Under the pieces are notes generated by a model. The model ran no database searches. It saw only the letters and a list, made by a program, of their open reading frames with translations, and was not told the DNA's origin. 64,000 bases of DNA from the NCBI RefSeq assembly GCF_900537075.1, contig NZ_UNRA01000003.1, positions 349,082-413,081 on the forward strand, read 5' to 3'. Below, piece by piece: positions 1 through 9,136 of the stretch. Position 1 is the first letter of the stretch. Every line of letters begins with the position of its first letter. The position numbers and the translations under genes were made by a program. Source of the DNA: Tropicibacter sp. Alg240-R139 (GTDB lineage: Bacteria > Pseudomonadota > Alphaproteobacteria > Rhodobacterales > Rhodobacteraceae).

Positions 1-62
1 ATGTTCAGCATTTCGCGGCCCACGTTGCCAGTGGCGCCGACGACGACGATGCGATAACCCAT
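1..62 (-). CDS. asd: Aspartate-semialdehyde dehydrogenase, N-terminal fragment (continues outside the window)
   Basis: Only the first 20 codons are present. They read MGYRIVVVGATGNVGREMLN, which has the GATGxVGxxML nucleotide-binding loop that opens aspartate-semialdehyde dehydrogenase. This enzyme makes aspartate semialdehyde for the Lys/Thr/Met pathways, using NADPH. The ATG is followed upstream (positions 63-75) by a purine-rich stretch usable as a ribosome binding site. Other NAD(P)-binding proteins share this loop, so the assignment rests on the close match of the first 20 residues. Confidence 0.72.
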   Translation of the reverse strand, partial: MGYRIVVVGATGNVGREMLN

Positions 63-157
63 TTTCTTTCTCCAGATATCCCGGTCTTGTGACCGGCGGC
101 GGTTCCATACAGCGAAAGCGGTCTGGGGGAAAGAGGTTTGGGGCTAAAAGCGGCGTG

Positions 158-1330
158 TCAGTCCACACTGTCGCGGCTGAAGAGGTAGATCACCAGACCC
201 AAGGTCAAAGTGACGGCGAAGAACCCAAATATGATCACATAAGGTGCGCCGGGTGTGGTGGCTGCGATCCCCTCGTGCAAACGACCCGAGATGATCTGCA
301 TGACGCCAACACCGCCGATGCCGAAAAGGTTGAGCAGGGTCACGCCGCGCCCCACAAGATGCGCGGGAACAAAAGCGCGGCCATGGGCCATGATGACGGG
401 GAAGGTGGCACCGGTGAATCCGATTACTGCAAGAAGCATGACAGAGGTCCAGACGCTACGGTCAATCCACAGGCACAGCACGGCCAGGGCCACAGCAGAC
501 AGCAGGTTGCCGCCGAAGATCACCCATTTGCGGGTGCCGAGGATGCGGTCGAGCGGGCCATAGACAAAGGTGCCCGCAATCATCGCGGCCCCCATGACCA
601 GAGTGGCTTGTCCGATCTGACCTGTGCTCAGGTCAAATACGTCAGTCAGATACGGCCCGGCCCACAGGCCCCGGATCGCGCCTGAGGGGGCGTAGGCCAC
701 AAACATCAATGGTAGAATGGTCCAAAGTGCGGGCAACTTGAGTAAGTCGAAGAGAGAACCTTTCTCTTCTGTTTCAATGGGTTTTGGATCCTTGACTGTC
801 AGCCAAATTCCCAATGAAACCAAGCCTGACAAAACCGCCACCCCCATTAACGTACTGCGCCAACCAATCAGCTCGACGGCCAGGGCGGTTGGGTAAGACG
901 CCACCAGATTGCCGCTGGACCCTACACCAAGCATCAGCGCGGCCAGTGTGGCAAAACGCGCCGGGGGATAGTTTCGGGCAAAGATGTAGTAGGACGCCAT
1001 GAGCACGGGTGAACACCCGATCCCGATCAAAACCATCGACAAGTTCAGGTGAATAGGGTCTGTGGCCAGTGCAAATAGAACTGCACCTCCGCCGCCCCCG
1101 ATCAAGAGAAGCACCGCAGCGGTTCGGCGCGGCCCGATCTTGTCCAGTGCCAGACCAACGGGTAATTGCATCGCCGCGAAGGTCAAAAACCAAAGCCCCG
1201 AGGCAAAGGCCAGGTCATCCGGGGTCGCCCCGATTTCCTGATCCAAAACTCCGGTAAGAACAGCCAGAAAGGCGCGAAAGAACTGGCTTAGCACATAGGC
1301 CAAACACAATATGATCAACCCTGCCTGCAT
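158..1330 (-). CDS. Major facilitator superfamily (MFS) transporter
   Basis: This 390-residue integral membrane protein has about twelve hydrophobic segments. The first is LIILCLAYVLSQFFRAFLA, and the loop between segments 2 and 3 carries an MFS motif A-like stretch (GLALDKIGPRR). The open frame extends upstream to 1519, but the added part is not hydrophobic and not family-like. The ATG at 1330 has a strong ribosome binding site (GGGAGGA, 8 bases upstream), so I use it. The substrate cannot be read from sequence. The gene is divergent from the DUF3095 gene, and the roughly 150 bp between them must hold both promoters. Confidence 0.85.
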   Translation of the reverse strand: MQAGLIILCLAYVLSQFFRAFLAVLTGVLDQEIGATPDDLAFASGLWFLTFAAMQLPVGLALDKIGPRRTAAVLLLIGGGGGAVLFALATDPIHLNLSMVLIGIGCSPVLMASYYIFARNYPPARFATLAALMLGVGSSGNLVASYPTALAVELIGWRSTLMGVAVLSGLVSLGIWLTVKDPKPIETEEKGSLFDLLKLPALWTILPLMFVAYAPSGAIRGLWAGPYLTDVFDLSTGQIGQATLVMGAAMIAGTFVYGPLDRILGTRKWVIFGGNLLSAVALAVLCLWIDRSVWTSVMLLAVIGFTGATFPVIMAHGRAFVPAHLVGRGVTLLNLFGIGGVGVMQIISGRLHEGIAATTPGAPYVIIFGFFAVTLTLGLVIYLFSRDSVD

Positions 1331-1482
1331 GCGACTGTCCTCCCGGCGACTCCTCGGGCAGATGGGTGACATGTTAACCAGTTGTGCACAAGCCCGTGTG
1401 TTTTGTTGCAATTGCGCGACAAGCTGCGAGCGCGCGTTAGTTTCGGCGGATGAATTTGCCCGAGCTGATATCCAAAGAGACG

Positions 1483-2634
1483 ATGGGGACCGACAAAGAA
1501 TTCTATGACACGCTGACAATCACGGCGAGTTTCGACGTGCTGACTGAGCCGTCTCAATACACTCCGGTGCCGGGTGATTGGTTTGTTGGCACGGCCGATA
1601 TCGTCAATTCGACGGGCGAAATTGCAAATGGTCGCTACAAGACGGTCAACATGGTGGGCGCTGCCGTGATCTCGGCTATCGCAAATGCCATTGGCAGCAA
1701 TGGCTTTCCTTACGTGTTCGGCGGCGATGGTGCTTCGTTTGCATTGCATGGCTCACACAGAGCCACGGCAGAACAGACCTTGGCGAACCTGAGACGGTGG
1801 GCATCTGAAAAGTGCAATGTCGAATTGCGCGCGGCCATTGTTCCGGTTTCTGAAATTCGCAAGGCCGGGATCGACGTTCGTATCGCTCGGTTTGCGGCCT
1901 CCAGTGGTGCGGATTATGCGATGTTCTCTGGTGGCGGGCTGGCTTGGGCCGAAAAGCAGATGAAGGCCGGGTACATGACGGTCGGGCTTTCAGAGCCGGG
2001 TGCTGAACCTGATCTGACTGGATTGTCGTGCCGGTGGACCAACGTGCAGGCTGAACAGGGAGAGATCCTGTCCTTAGTAGTGCTACCGTCGTCTGGCGCA
2101 TCCGAGCGTGATTTTGCGGATATTACCCAAAGGGTTGTTCAAGCCATCGGCGGATTGGACAGGGCTGGGCATCCCGTCCCGGTCGAGGGGCCTCGGGTTG
2201 GGTGGTCGACACCCGGTCTGAACCTTGAGGCGCTGTCTCTGCGTGGTCGCATACCAGTCTGGATGTTCAAGAGCATTCTGTTTTTAAAGACACTGTTCAG
2301 TTGGACCCTGTTTAAGACGAATTTGAATGTGGGCTCCTTCGATCCGGCGCATTACAAACGTATGCTCAGTGCCAATGCCGATTACCGCAAATTCGATGAC
2401 GGGCTGAAGATGACGCTGGATTGCGATCCAAGCACCCGCACCCGGATCGAGGCGATCTTGTCCGATGCCAAAGCGCGTGAGAAAGTCCGCTATGGGCTGT
2501 TTGCTCAGTCCGAAGCGATGGTCACCTGTTTTGTGCCCTCAGCCATGCAAGACGACCATGTCCATTTCATTGACGGCGCGGCGGGCGGTTATGCGCAGGC
2601 GTCGGCTCAGTTGAAGCCTGATATTAAGGCTTAG
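1483..2634 (+). CDS. DUF3095 family protein, class III nucleotidyl-cyclase-like
   Basis: This protein has 383 residues from the ATG at 1483. An in-frame ATG at 1450 would add 11 residues but has no visible ribosome binding site. The N-terminal half shows features of the class III adenylate/guanylate cyclase fold: ADIVNSTGEIANGRYK with the metal-binding type Asp (about residue 38), then NMVGAAVISAIANA and FGGDGASFAL. This pattern is that of the DUF3095 family, whose members are annotated as adenylate-cyclase-like. The C-terminal half has no motif I recognise. The product and signal are unknown. The 3' end overlaps the convergent aldolase gene by 11 bp. Confidence 0.8.
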   Translation: MGTDKEFYDTLTITASFDVLTEPSQYTPVPGDWFVGTADIVNSTGEIANGRYKTVNMVGAAVISAIANAIGSNGFPYVFGGDGASFALHGSHRATAEQTLANLRRWASEKCNVELRAAIVPVSEIRKAGIDVRIARFAASSGADYAMFSGGGLAWAEKQMKAGYMTVGLSEPGAEPDLTGLSCRWTNVQAEQGEILSLVVLPSSGASERDFADITQRVVQAIGGLDRAGHPVPVEGPRVGWSTPGLNLEALSLRGRIPVWMFKSILFLKTLFSWTLFKTNLNVGSFDPAHYKRMLSANADYRKFDDGLKMTLDCDPSTRTRIEAILSDAKAREKVRYGLFAQSEAMVTCFVPSAMQDDHVHFIDGAAGGYAQASAQLKPDIKA

Positions 2635-3403
2635 CTTTGTCTTTCCAATGCGCAGACAATGCGCGCGCTTGGTTCGCAAGGATTAGCACGTCGATCCCAA
2701 CGGCCAGGAACTGGGCACCCATGTCGAGGTAGGATTGGGTCGATTCCTCGGTCACGCCGAGAATACCAGGTGCCTTGCCTGCGGCCTTGATCCGCGCAAG
2801 GGCGTCGGCGATCACGGCGCGGACCTCAGGGGCGGTGCTGTTGCCTTGGAATCCCATATCCGTGGATAGATCTGCAGGCCCGATAAAAACTCCGTCGATG
2901 CCGTCGACCGTCAAGATATCATCCAACGCCTCCATCCCGGCGCAGTTTTCGACCTGTACCAGCAGGCAAATCTCTTGGTCAGCGGTCTGGATGTAATCAG
3001 ATACCGAGCCGAACATGGTGGCACGTGCTGCCATTGCGCCAACACCCCGAGCGCCATGTGGTGGATATTGGCAGGCCCGCACAAGCTCGCGCGCCTGTTC
3101 GGCGGTTTCTACGATCGGGACCAGAACGGTTTGCGCACCTGCGTCCAGCACTTGTTTGATGATCCAGGTTTCGCCAATCGGTACGCGGACAACTGGGTGC
3201 GAAGCACTCGCCGCAAGGGCGGTCAATTGATCGCGGATCGAGCGGATGTCGTTGGGGGCATGTTCCCCATCGACCACCAGCCAGTCGAAGCCAGCGGTTC
3301 CCATGATTTCGGCACAGGCAGGTTCAGCAAGACTCATCCAGCACCCGATCTGTGTCTCACCACGGGCCAGAGCATGTTTGAATGGGTTGATGGGCGCTGA
3401 CAT
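2624..3403 (-). CDS. HpcH/HpaI aldolase family protein (2-oxo acid aldolase)
   Basis: This 259-residue class II pyruvate aldolase splits or forms 2-keto-3-deoxy or 4-hydroxy-2-oxo acids with a divalent metal. Family features are clear: GCWMSLAEPACAEIMGTAGFDWLVVDGEHAP at the start (substrate and base residues), the metal-binding Glu in QVENCAGMEALDDI and Asp in FIGPADLSTDMG. The start has a ribosome binding site (AAAGGTC) 8 bases upstream. The MarR/HpaR-type gene diverges from it across a 218-bp gap, so it may be the regulated partner. The exact substrate (4-hydroxy-2-oxoheptanedioate, 2-keto-3-deoxyrhamnonate or another) is not determined. Confidence 0.88.
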   Translation of the reverse strand: MSAPINPFKHALARGETQIGCWMSLAEPACAEIMGTAGFDWLVVDGEHAPNDIRSIRDQLTALAASASHPVVRVPIGETWIIKQVLDAGAQTVLVPIVETAEQARELVRACQYPPHGARGVGAMAARATMFGSVSDYIQTADQEICLLVQVENCAGMEALDDILTVDGIDGVFIGPADLSTDMGFQGNSTAPEVRAVIADALARIKAAGKAPGILGVTEESTQSYLDMGAQFLAVGIDVLILANQARALSAHWKDKAKP

Positions 3404-3621
3404 GGTCTGACCTTTCTATGGTGTGACGCTTCGGACATCTTAGAACAAGTGCACCGCGGACATGCATGACGTTAGACGCGTAGGAAACGCGTTGTCCAGA
3501 GAGCGGAACCTTGCTTGTTGGAAATCACTTGGAACACTGTATTAATTGCGTATAGCGGTGTTTGAATTGCTGCGGCACACTCCACAGTTGAATTTGGCCA
3601 CCGGATCGGTGACAGTTGAGT

Positions 3622-4059
3622 ATGCCCAGATCAGACCCGAAAATCTCACGTTCCCTGCCGATCATGCTGTTGCGTGGGCGGGAAAAGGTCATGGGACCCA
3701 TCCGCGCCATGCTGGCTGACGCCGGGATAACCGAACAGCAATGGCGCGTGCTCAGGGTGCTGACCGAAGAGGGCGCGCAAGATCCCACGCAGATTGCGCA
3801 AAAGGCCTGTCTGTTGCTCCCAAGCCTGACGCGCATCCTGCAGAAGCTAGAGGAGAAGGGGCTGATTCATCGGCGCCCGGACCCCGATGACGGGCGTAAA
3901 CAGATCGTCGTACCGACCGAGGCAGGCGCCGACATCATTCGCGATAACTTAAGCACGAGCATCGAATTGACCCGGCAGTTGCGTAATCAAATGGGGCCTG
4001 ACAGGTTCGAACTGTTGTTGGATCTGCTCAACGAGCTTGATGATCTCAACGAAACGTGA
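3622..4059 (+). CDS. MarR family transcriptional regulator, HpaR-like
   Basis: This 145-residue winged-helix repressor has a recognition region (TQIAQKACLLLPSLTRILQKLEEKGL) and wing (RRPDPDDGRKQIVVPTEAG) that match the MarR family. The N-terminal stretch (SLPIMLLRGREKVMGPIRAML) is typical of HpaR, the repressor of homoprotocatechuate degradation. A TTG two codons upstream (3616) is an alternative start. It is divergent from the HpcH/HpaI aldolase gene, which fits local control of an aromatic or sugar-acid catabolic step. No other hpa gene is present in the window, so the inducer is unknown. Confidence 0.85.
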   Translation: MPRSDPKISRSLPIMLLRGREKVMGPIRAMLADAGITEQQWRVLRVLTEEGAQDPTQIAQKACLLLPSLTRILQKLEEKGLIHRRPDPDDGRKQIVVPTEAGADIIRDNLSTSIELTRQLRNQMGPDRFELLLDLLNELDDLNET

Positions 4060-4173
4060 TCGTCAATTTGACCCGTGGCGAGTGATCCGAAAAACGTGGC
4101 CGGGGATGGCAATTCCAGCCCATGTAATTTTGTTAGCATAGGAATGAATGCCGGGTGATTCCCCGGCCCAAGC

Positions 4174-5127
4174 TCAAAGTTTTAGACCGCAGCTTTCGAA
4201 CGCCTCGCGCGTCACGGCCTTTTCGGCGTCGGTCAGTTGCAACAACGGTGAGCGCACCGATCCGCCAACCTGACCTAGCAATTCCTGCCAGTATTTGCCG
4301 TGCGCCTGCGGTTTGCCGCCGGGTTTGGAGCGTTTGATGGCCTCGCGCACCGGTTCCAGGCTGTCCCGCACATTGCGGGCCTCGGCGAATTTGCCCTCGA
4401 ATGCCAGACGTGTGTATTCGTTCATACGCTGATCGGCGTTGGTCTGAATCTGATAGGGTGGCGACGAACACAGGTAGAGCTTCCAACCCAGTTCTTCGAT
4501 GTTGTCTAGCCACTCGGCTTCGGATGCTGTCGAGACATGAATCTTGTCGCCCACCATGTGGGTCAGCTTCACATACATCTCGCGCGGGACCGAATATTTG
4601 ATCGCCACGATGTTGGGCAGATCAGCCACCCGCGCGCAAAGTTCTGGCGACATCAGGTACCCGCTGTCGGGGTGGCTCCACATCGCGATGCCGATGTCCA
4701 CGCGGTCACACAGTTCCTTGTAGTAGTTGAACACCGTGTCGTCTTGATCGGTGACGAAATGCAGGATCGGGGCGTGGACCACGACATAGTCGGCACCGCA
4801 GTTCTGTGCGTGTTGCGCTAGCTCGACCACAGTGTCAAAATTCTGGTCTGAGGCGGACATGATCGTGCCTGCTTTGCCGTTACATTCGTCGACCGCGATC
4901 TCGAAGTTCCGTTTGCGTTCGTCCAGCGACATGGAAAAGAATTCGCCCTGTTTGCCGGCGATGAACAGGCCCTGAATGTCCAGGTCGTCCACCCAATGGC
5001 GGATGTTCGAGCGCAGACCAACCTCGTTGAACGACCCATCCACGTTGAACGGGTTGAGCGCCGCGGCCCAAATCCCGCGCATGTTTTCGCGGGCATAATC
5101 CTTGGCGTCGAGTTTTGAGTACTTCAT
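4174..5127 (-). CDS. Dihydrodipicolinate synthase (DapA) superfamily aldolase/lyase, not DapA itself
   Basis: This 317-residue protein belongs to the N-acetylneuraminate lyase/DHDPS superfamily, class I Schiff-base enzymes acting on pyruvate or 2-oxo acids. The Schiff-base lysine is in VAIKYSVP (about residue 180). The DHDPS substrate loop GGTTGE reads AGKQGE here, and the catalytic Tyr of the YNxP motif is replaced by Trp (MWSHPDSG). Both changes argue against lysine biosynthesis and for a catabolic hydratase or aldolase. Its ATG overlaps the stop of the molybdenum hydroxylase gene upstream (ATGA), so the two are translationally coupled. Confidence 0.83.
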   Translation of the reverse strand: MKYSKLDAKDYARENMRGIWAAALNPFNVDGSFNEVGLRSNIRHWVDDLDIQGLFIAGKQGEFFSMSLDERKRNFEIAVDECNGKAGTIMSASDQNFDTVVELAQHAQNCGADYVVVHAPILHFVTDQDDTVFNYYKELCDRVDIGIAMWSHPDSGYLMSPELCARVADLPNIVAIKYSVPREMYVKLTHMVGDKIHVSTASEAEWLDNIEELGWKLYLCSSPPYQIQTNADQRMNEYTRLAFEGKFAEARNVRDSLEPVREAIKRSKPGGKPQAHGKYWQELLGQVGGSVRSPLLQLTDAEKAVTREAFESCGLKL

Positions 5128-7253
5128 GAGCTAGGTCCTTGTTTGGCCTCTTGCATGGCCTGCCAAAGGGCATGGGCCGTCAATGGCATGTTCAGATCAG
5201 TAACGCCCAGAGGGCTGAGTGCATCAATGGCGGCGTTGAGGATGGCAGGTGGAGCACCGATTGTCCCAGCCTCGCCCACGCCCTTGGCGCCCAAGGCGTT
5301 GAGTGGGCTGGGAGTTTCAAACGTGTGCATGTCTAGGTGTGGCACATCACAGGCGCGAGGCATGGCGTAATCCATGAACGATCCCGTCAGCAATTGGCCG
5401 TCTTCGTCGAATTCCACCTGCTCCATTAGTGCTTCGCCCAAACCTTGGGCAAATCCACCCTGAATCTGCCCTTTGACCAGATCGGGGTTGATGATGCGGC
5501 CAGTGTCATCGACGCAGGCGATTTTTTCCAGCGAGGGTGTGCCGGTATCGGCGCAGATCGATAGCATCACCAGATAAGCGCCATAGCCCCAAGCCTGACC
5601 CTCGTTTTCGTACCGAACCTCGGACGTCAGTGGCAGTCGCTCGCCGTGATCCCGCCGGGCGCGGATGTCTTCGCAGGCTTTAATAACGGCGCTGCCGCCG
5701 ATGGCGGTCGAGCGGCTTGCTAGGGCTCCGATCCCTTCGGGGCAGGTGCCAGTGTCGCCGCAGCGGACCGTGATTTGTTTCAGGTCTACGTCAAGCACAT
5801 CTGCCGCGATCTGGGCAAAGGCCGTCTCGCGCTCGTGTCCTTGCGAGGAGCTGCCGCTGTCTACTTGCACTGCGCCATCTGCATTCATCGTGACCCTAGC
5901 GCTTTCCCAACCTGATCCAGAAGGTTCGACGTAAAAGCAGACCCCAACGCCGACCAACTCGCCCAAGGCGCGGCGGCGGTCGCGTTCGGTTTTTAGGTCG
6001 TCATAAGCGGTTTGGTCTCGCAACATGGTCAATGCGCGAGGGTAGTCGCCAGAATCGAGTAGGTTCCCGGTGGCCGTAGCGTGGGGCAATTGATCTAGTG
6101 ACAGCAGGTTCTGCATGCGCAGGTCAATCGGGTCTCGCCCAAGCGCTTTGGCGGCCTTGTCCACCAACCGTTCCATCAGACAGTTCGCCTCGGGCCGCCC
6201 GGCACCGCGATAGATGCCGGTGGGGCCGACCCGTTTCTGCGTGGCTTTGGTTTCAATATTCAGCGCATCGACCTTGTAGCCCGAGGGCAGCAAACGACCC
6301 GCGTTCCATGCGGTGATTAAGCCACTGTTTGGCAGCCAAGCACCGACAGGAGCGTCGATATGTGCTTCGAGCGCAAGAAATTTCCCATTTTGGTCCACAG
6401 TCAATCGGCCAGTGCTACGAACGCCGCGTCCATGAGTGGCGGACAGGAACTCTTCGGATCGGGTGGCGGTCCATTTCACGTTGCGCTTGTGGGAGAAGGC
6501 GGCCCAGACGGCAAAGACTTCTTCAGGATAGATCGACCCCTTCATCCCGAATGCCCCACCGACATGGGTGGCAATAACGCGGATGCGGTCAGGGGCGATG
6601 TTCAAGATACGGGCTAACTCTGACCGTGACCGGTGTGGTGTTTGGGTGGAATGCCAAGCGGTCACGGTATCCGTCTCAGCATGATAAGCCACAGAAATGG
6701 TGCGCGGTTCCATCGGATTGGGCGCCAGACGCGGGTGTTGAAGCGTGACCTCGACCACATGCGCAGCAGAAGCGAATTCAATGGATGTATCACCTTTGGT
6801 CCAACTGTCGGCGGCGACCTTGTGCAGAGGGGTGGGGTCATTTTCATCCAGATTGGTAAAGATCAGCTCGGCGGCATCCATTGCTTGGGCGGGGCTGTCC
6901 GCCAGTACGGCGGCGATGGGTTGCCCAACGCTCTCGACCCGTGACTTCGCCAGAATCGGGTAGTCCAGCGGATGCAGCAGGGGGATCACCTGATTGACGG
7001 CCAAAGCGCCCAGATGAGCAACATGCGCGCCAGTGTGCACGGCTAGAACCGCTTCGCTCTTGCCGGCGTCTTCAATATCCAATGAGGTGATCTGGCCAAA
7101 TGCTACGGGGCTGCGGTGAAAGGCGACGTAGAGCGGCGAGCCCAGCTTGATGTCGTCGGCATATTGACCTTGCCCACGCAATAGCTCTGGGGCTGTGCGG
7201 GTGGGGGCTGATGTTCCGACATATTTCGGCGTGGACATGGCCATACGCACCAT
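5124..7253 (-). CDS. Xanthine dehydrogenase-family molybdopterin-binding subunit (CoxL type), orphan
   Basis: This catalytic subunit of a molybdenum hydroxylase has about 709 residues. Seen motifs are GQGQYADDI near the start, GGAFGMKG, YRGAGRPEA and, near the C-terminus, GAKGVGEAG with the catalytic Glu. The start is uncertain: ATGs at 7253, 7244 and 7238 are all in frame and none has a good ribosome binding site. No 2Fe-2S or FAD subunit gene lies beside it, which is unusual. About 50-80 residues normally found between the KACEDIRAR region and the SEVRYENEG region appear to be missing (near 5600-5680). It may use subunits encoded elsewhere or be impaired. Confidence 0.82.
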   Translation of the reverse strand: MVRMAMSTPKYVGTSAPTRTAPELLRGQGQYADDIKLGSPLYVAFHRSPVAFGQITSLDIEDAGKSEAVLAVHTGAHVAHLGALAVNQVIPLLHPLDYPILAKSRVESVGQPIAAVLADSPAQAMDAAELIFTNLDENDPTPLHKVAADSWTKGDTSIEFASAAHVVEVTLQHPRLAPNPMEPRTISVAYHAETDTVTAWHSTQTPHRSRSELARILNIAPDRIRVIATHVGGAFGMKGSIYPEEVFAVWAAFSHKRNVKWTATRSEEFLSATHGRGVRSTGRLTVDQNGKFLALEAHIDAPVGAWLPNSGLITAWNAGRLLPSGYKVDALNIETKATQKRVGPTGIYRGAGRPEANCLMERLVDKAAKALGRDPIDLRMQNLLSLDQLPHATATGNLLDSGDYPRALTMLRDQTAYDDLKTERDRRRALGELVGVGVCFYVEPSGSGWESARVTMNADGAVQVDSGSSSQGHERETAFAQIAADVLDVDLKQITVRCGDTGTCPEGIGALASRSTAIGGSAVIKACEDIRARRDHGERLPLTSEVRYENEGQAWGYGAYLVMLSICADTGTPSLEKIACVDDTGRIINPDLVKGQIQGGFAQGLGEALMEQVEFDEDGQLLTGSFMDYAMPRACDVPHLDMHTFETPSPLNALGAKGVGEAGTIGAPPAILNAAIDALSPLGVTDLNMPLTAHALWQAMQEAKQGPSS

Positions 7254-7398
7254 CAAGGCAAAGGTTTCGATGTCGCGACCTGACCACGATGCAGCCCGCA
7301 GGCAAAATACAAAGAAGAAAAACAGATATAACTGGAATGGATAGCAAAGCGCGTTGCGCGAAAGTATACAGGGGATCGGAACGCAACGAGGACATGAC

Positions 7399-8187
7399 AT
7401 GAAAATTGCATTAATCGGCAACGGCGCGATCTCGCAATTTGTTCAGGCGGGACTAAAGGCAAGTAATGTTGCTCTAAAGGCATTGATCCTGCGTCCATCG
7501 CGGTTAGGTGCGTTCGACTTTCCGGGTGATGTCGTTGTGGCTGCTTCGGTTGATGATCTAGCGGGTGATATTACCCACGTGGTCGATTGCGCAGGTCACG
7601 CAGGTCTGCGCGCGCATGGGTCAGCAGCTCTGGCCAGTGGTCGAGACGTGATCACAGTTTCGATTGGGGCTTTGGCGGATGACGTGTTGATGTCCGAACT
7701 AGAAAGCGCGGCTCGTGTGGGCAACAGCCGCTTGCATCTGGCCAGCGGTGCGGTTGGTGGGCTGGATGCGTTGCGCGCGGCACGTGCGGGCGACTTGGGC
7801 ATCGTGCGTTACGTGGGCCGAAAACCACCCAACGGGTGGAAGGGTTCGCGCGCTGAAGAGGTTCTGGACCTCTCGAGACCGTTATCGCACCCGCAAATCC
7901 ATTTCATGGGCAATGCGCGGGACGCCGCCTTGGCCTATCCCAAGAACGCCAACGTTGCAGCAGCGGTTGCGCTCGCTGGTGTGGGGTTTGACCGGACAGA
8001 GGTCGAGCTTGTGGCCGACCCAGGAACCGAGACCAACGTACATGAAATCCACGCACAGGGCGATTTCGGCAGTTTCACCTTTACGATTTCGGGCAAGACC
8101 TTGCCGGACAACCCCAGCAGTTCGGCCTTGGCGGCAATGAGTGTTGTCGCAAGCATTCTGGACGCCACCCAACCCATCTGCAGTTGA
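7399..8187 (+). CDS. nadX: L-aspartate dehydrogenase
   Basis: This 262-residue NAD(P)-dependent enzyme oxidises L-aspartate to iminoaspartate. It serves either NAD biosynthesis in place of NadB or aspartate degradation. The Rossmann loop is IALIGNGAISQFV at residues 3-15. Family signatures are LASGAVGGLDALRAA, YPKNANVAAAVALAGVG and FTFTISGKTLPDNPSSSALAAMSV. The ATG at 7399 follows GAGG with 7-base spacing; the open frame also extends 45 bp upstream. It is followed 10 bp later by a LysR gene. The next genes are not nadA/nadC, so a catabolic role is as likely as cofactor synthesis. Confidence 0.85.
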   Translation: MKIALIGNGAISQFVQAGLKASNVALKALILRPSRLGAFDFPGDVVVAASVDDLAGDITHVVDCAGHAGLRAHGSAALASGRDVITVSIGALADDVLMSELESAARVGNSRLHLASGAVGGLDALRAARAGDLGIVRYVGRKPPNGWKGSRAEEVLDLSRPLSHPQIHFMGNARDAALAYPKNANVAAAVALAGVGFDRTEVELVADPGTETNVHEIHAQGDFGSFTFTISGKTLPDNPSSSALAAMSVVASILDATQPICS

Positions 8188-8197
8188 GGGAGGGAAC

Positions 8198-9136
8198 ATG
8201 CGCCATTCTCCTATCGTGGAACGTGTTCTGACCCGTCTCAAACTGCGGCAGCTGCGGCTGTTGGTGGCGGTGGGCAAGCACGGCAATATCCAGAACGCCG
8301 CGCGGGAATTGAACGTCTCGCAACCGGCAGCGACTAAGATGATCAAGGACCTTGAGCTTGATTTCGAGGTGCAGCTGTTTACTCGAACCAACCGAGGGGT
8401 GGTGCCGACGGTATATGGTGATGCGCTGATCCGACATGGCAAATTGATTTTTGCCCAAGTGTCTAACGCAGCGCAGGAGCTGGATGACCTGAACGAGGGC
8501 AACAGCGGCCGTGTTGTCGTGGGCACCCTGTTGGCGGCCTCGCCACAACTTCTACCTGCAGCCATCGAACGTGTGATCCATGCGCGACCCAACGTGGCAA
8601 TCAAGGTAGTCGAAGGCACCAACGAGGTGCTGATGCCCGCACTGCATTCCGGTGAGATCGACCTGGTGGTCGGGCGCCTTCCAACCCATCGCTACCGTAA
8701 TGCGCTGGAGCAACGCACGTTGTTTGACGAAAAGATTGTGCTGGTTGTGGGTGCAGGCCATCCGTTGGGCGGGCGAAGCGATCCGACGTTTGATGATCTC
8801 AAAGGGTTCGGCTGGATCTTGCCACCGATTGAGACGACCCTGAGGCGCCAGCTGGATCAGTTCTTTGTTCGTAACGGGCATTTTTCGCCGACAATGTCGG
8901 TCGAATCCGTCTCGTACCTGACAAACCGGGCCTTGTTGCAGAACAACGCACTGGTCGGATTGATGCCTGCCCATGTGGCGGCGCAGGATTTGGCAGCAGG
9001 CACGCTGGCCGAAGTTCCACTGACCTTGCCATTCGGAACCGGTCCAGTCGGCGTGTCTTATCGCGCCAAGACGCAGCTTTCCCCGGCAGGGGCGGCTTTT
9101 TTGGCCGCGCTGATCGAGGTCGCCGAGGGGCTTTAG
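8198..9136 (+). CDS. LysR family transcriptional regulator
   Basis: This 312-residue regulator has an N-terminal winged helix-turn-helix (about residues 13-72: LRQLRLLVAVGKHGNIQNAARELNVSQPAATKMIKDLE) and a C-terminal substrate-binding domain (about 98-305). The N-terminal sequence resembles the GbpR/PcaQ branch. The ATG at 8198 has a ribosome binding site GGGAGGG; an upstream in-frame start at 8141 would overlap the preceding gene. It probably controls nadX and perhaps the divergent molybdenum hydroxylase/lyase pair through the 145-bp region at 7254-7398. Its stop overlaps that of the convergent PLP enzyme gene by 4 bp. Confidence 0.88.
   Translation: MRHSPIVERVLTRLKLRQLRLLVAVGKHGNIQNAARELNVSQPAATKMIKDLELDFEVQLFTRTNRGVVPTVYGDALIRHGKLIFAQVSNAAQELDDLNEGNSGRVVVGTLLAASPQLLPAAIERVIHARPNVAIKVVEGTNEVLMPALHSGEIDLVVGRLPTHRYRNALEQRTLFDEKIVLVVGAGHPLGGRSDPTFDDLKGFGWILPPIETTLRRQLDQFFVRNGHFSPTMSVESVSYLTNRALLQNNALVGLMPAHVAAQDLAAGTLAEVPLTLPFGTGPVGVSYRAKTQLSPAGAAFLAALIEVAEGL

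Noticed and set aside
3476-3492. ACGCGT-N5-ACGCGT as an operator of the MarR/HpaR-like regulator
   Set aside because: ACGCGT is itself palindromic and 6 bp long, so a pair 11 bp apart can arise by chance; no further copy near the regulated genes was found.
3404-3621. A second small gene in the aldolase-MarR gap
   Set aside because: No open frame with a ribosome binding site and sensible composition was found; the gap looks like a promoter region.
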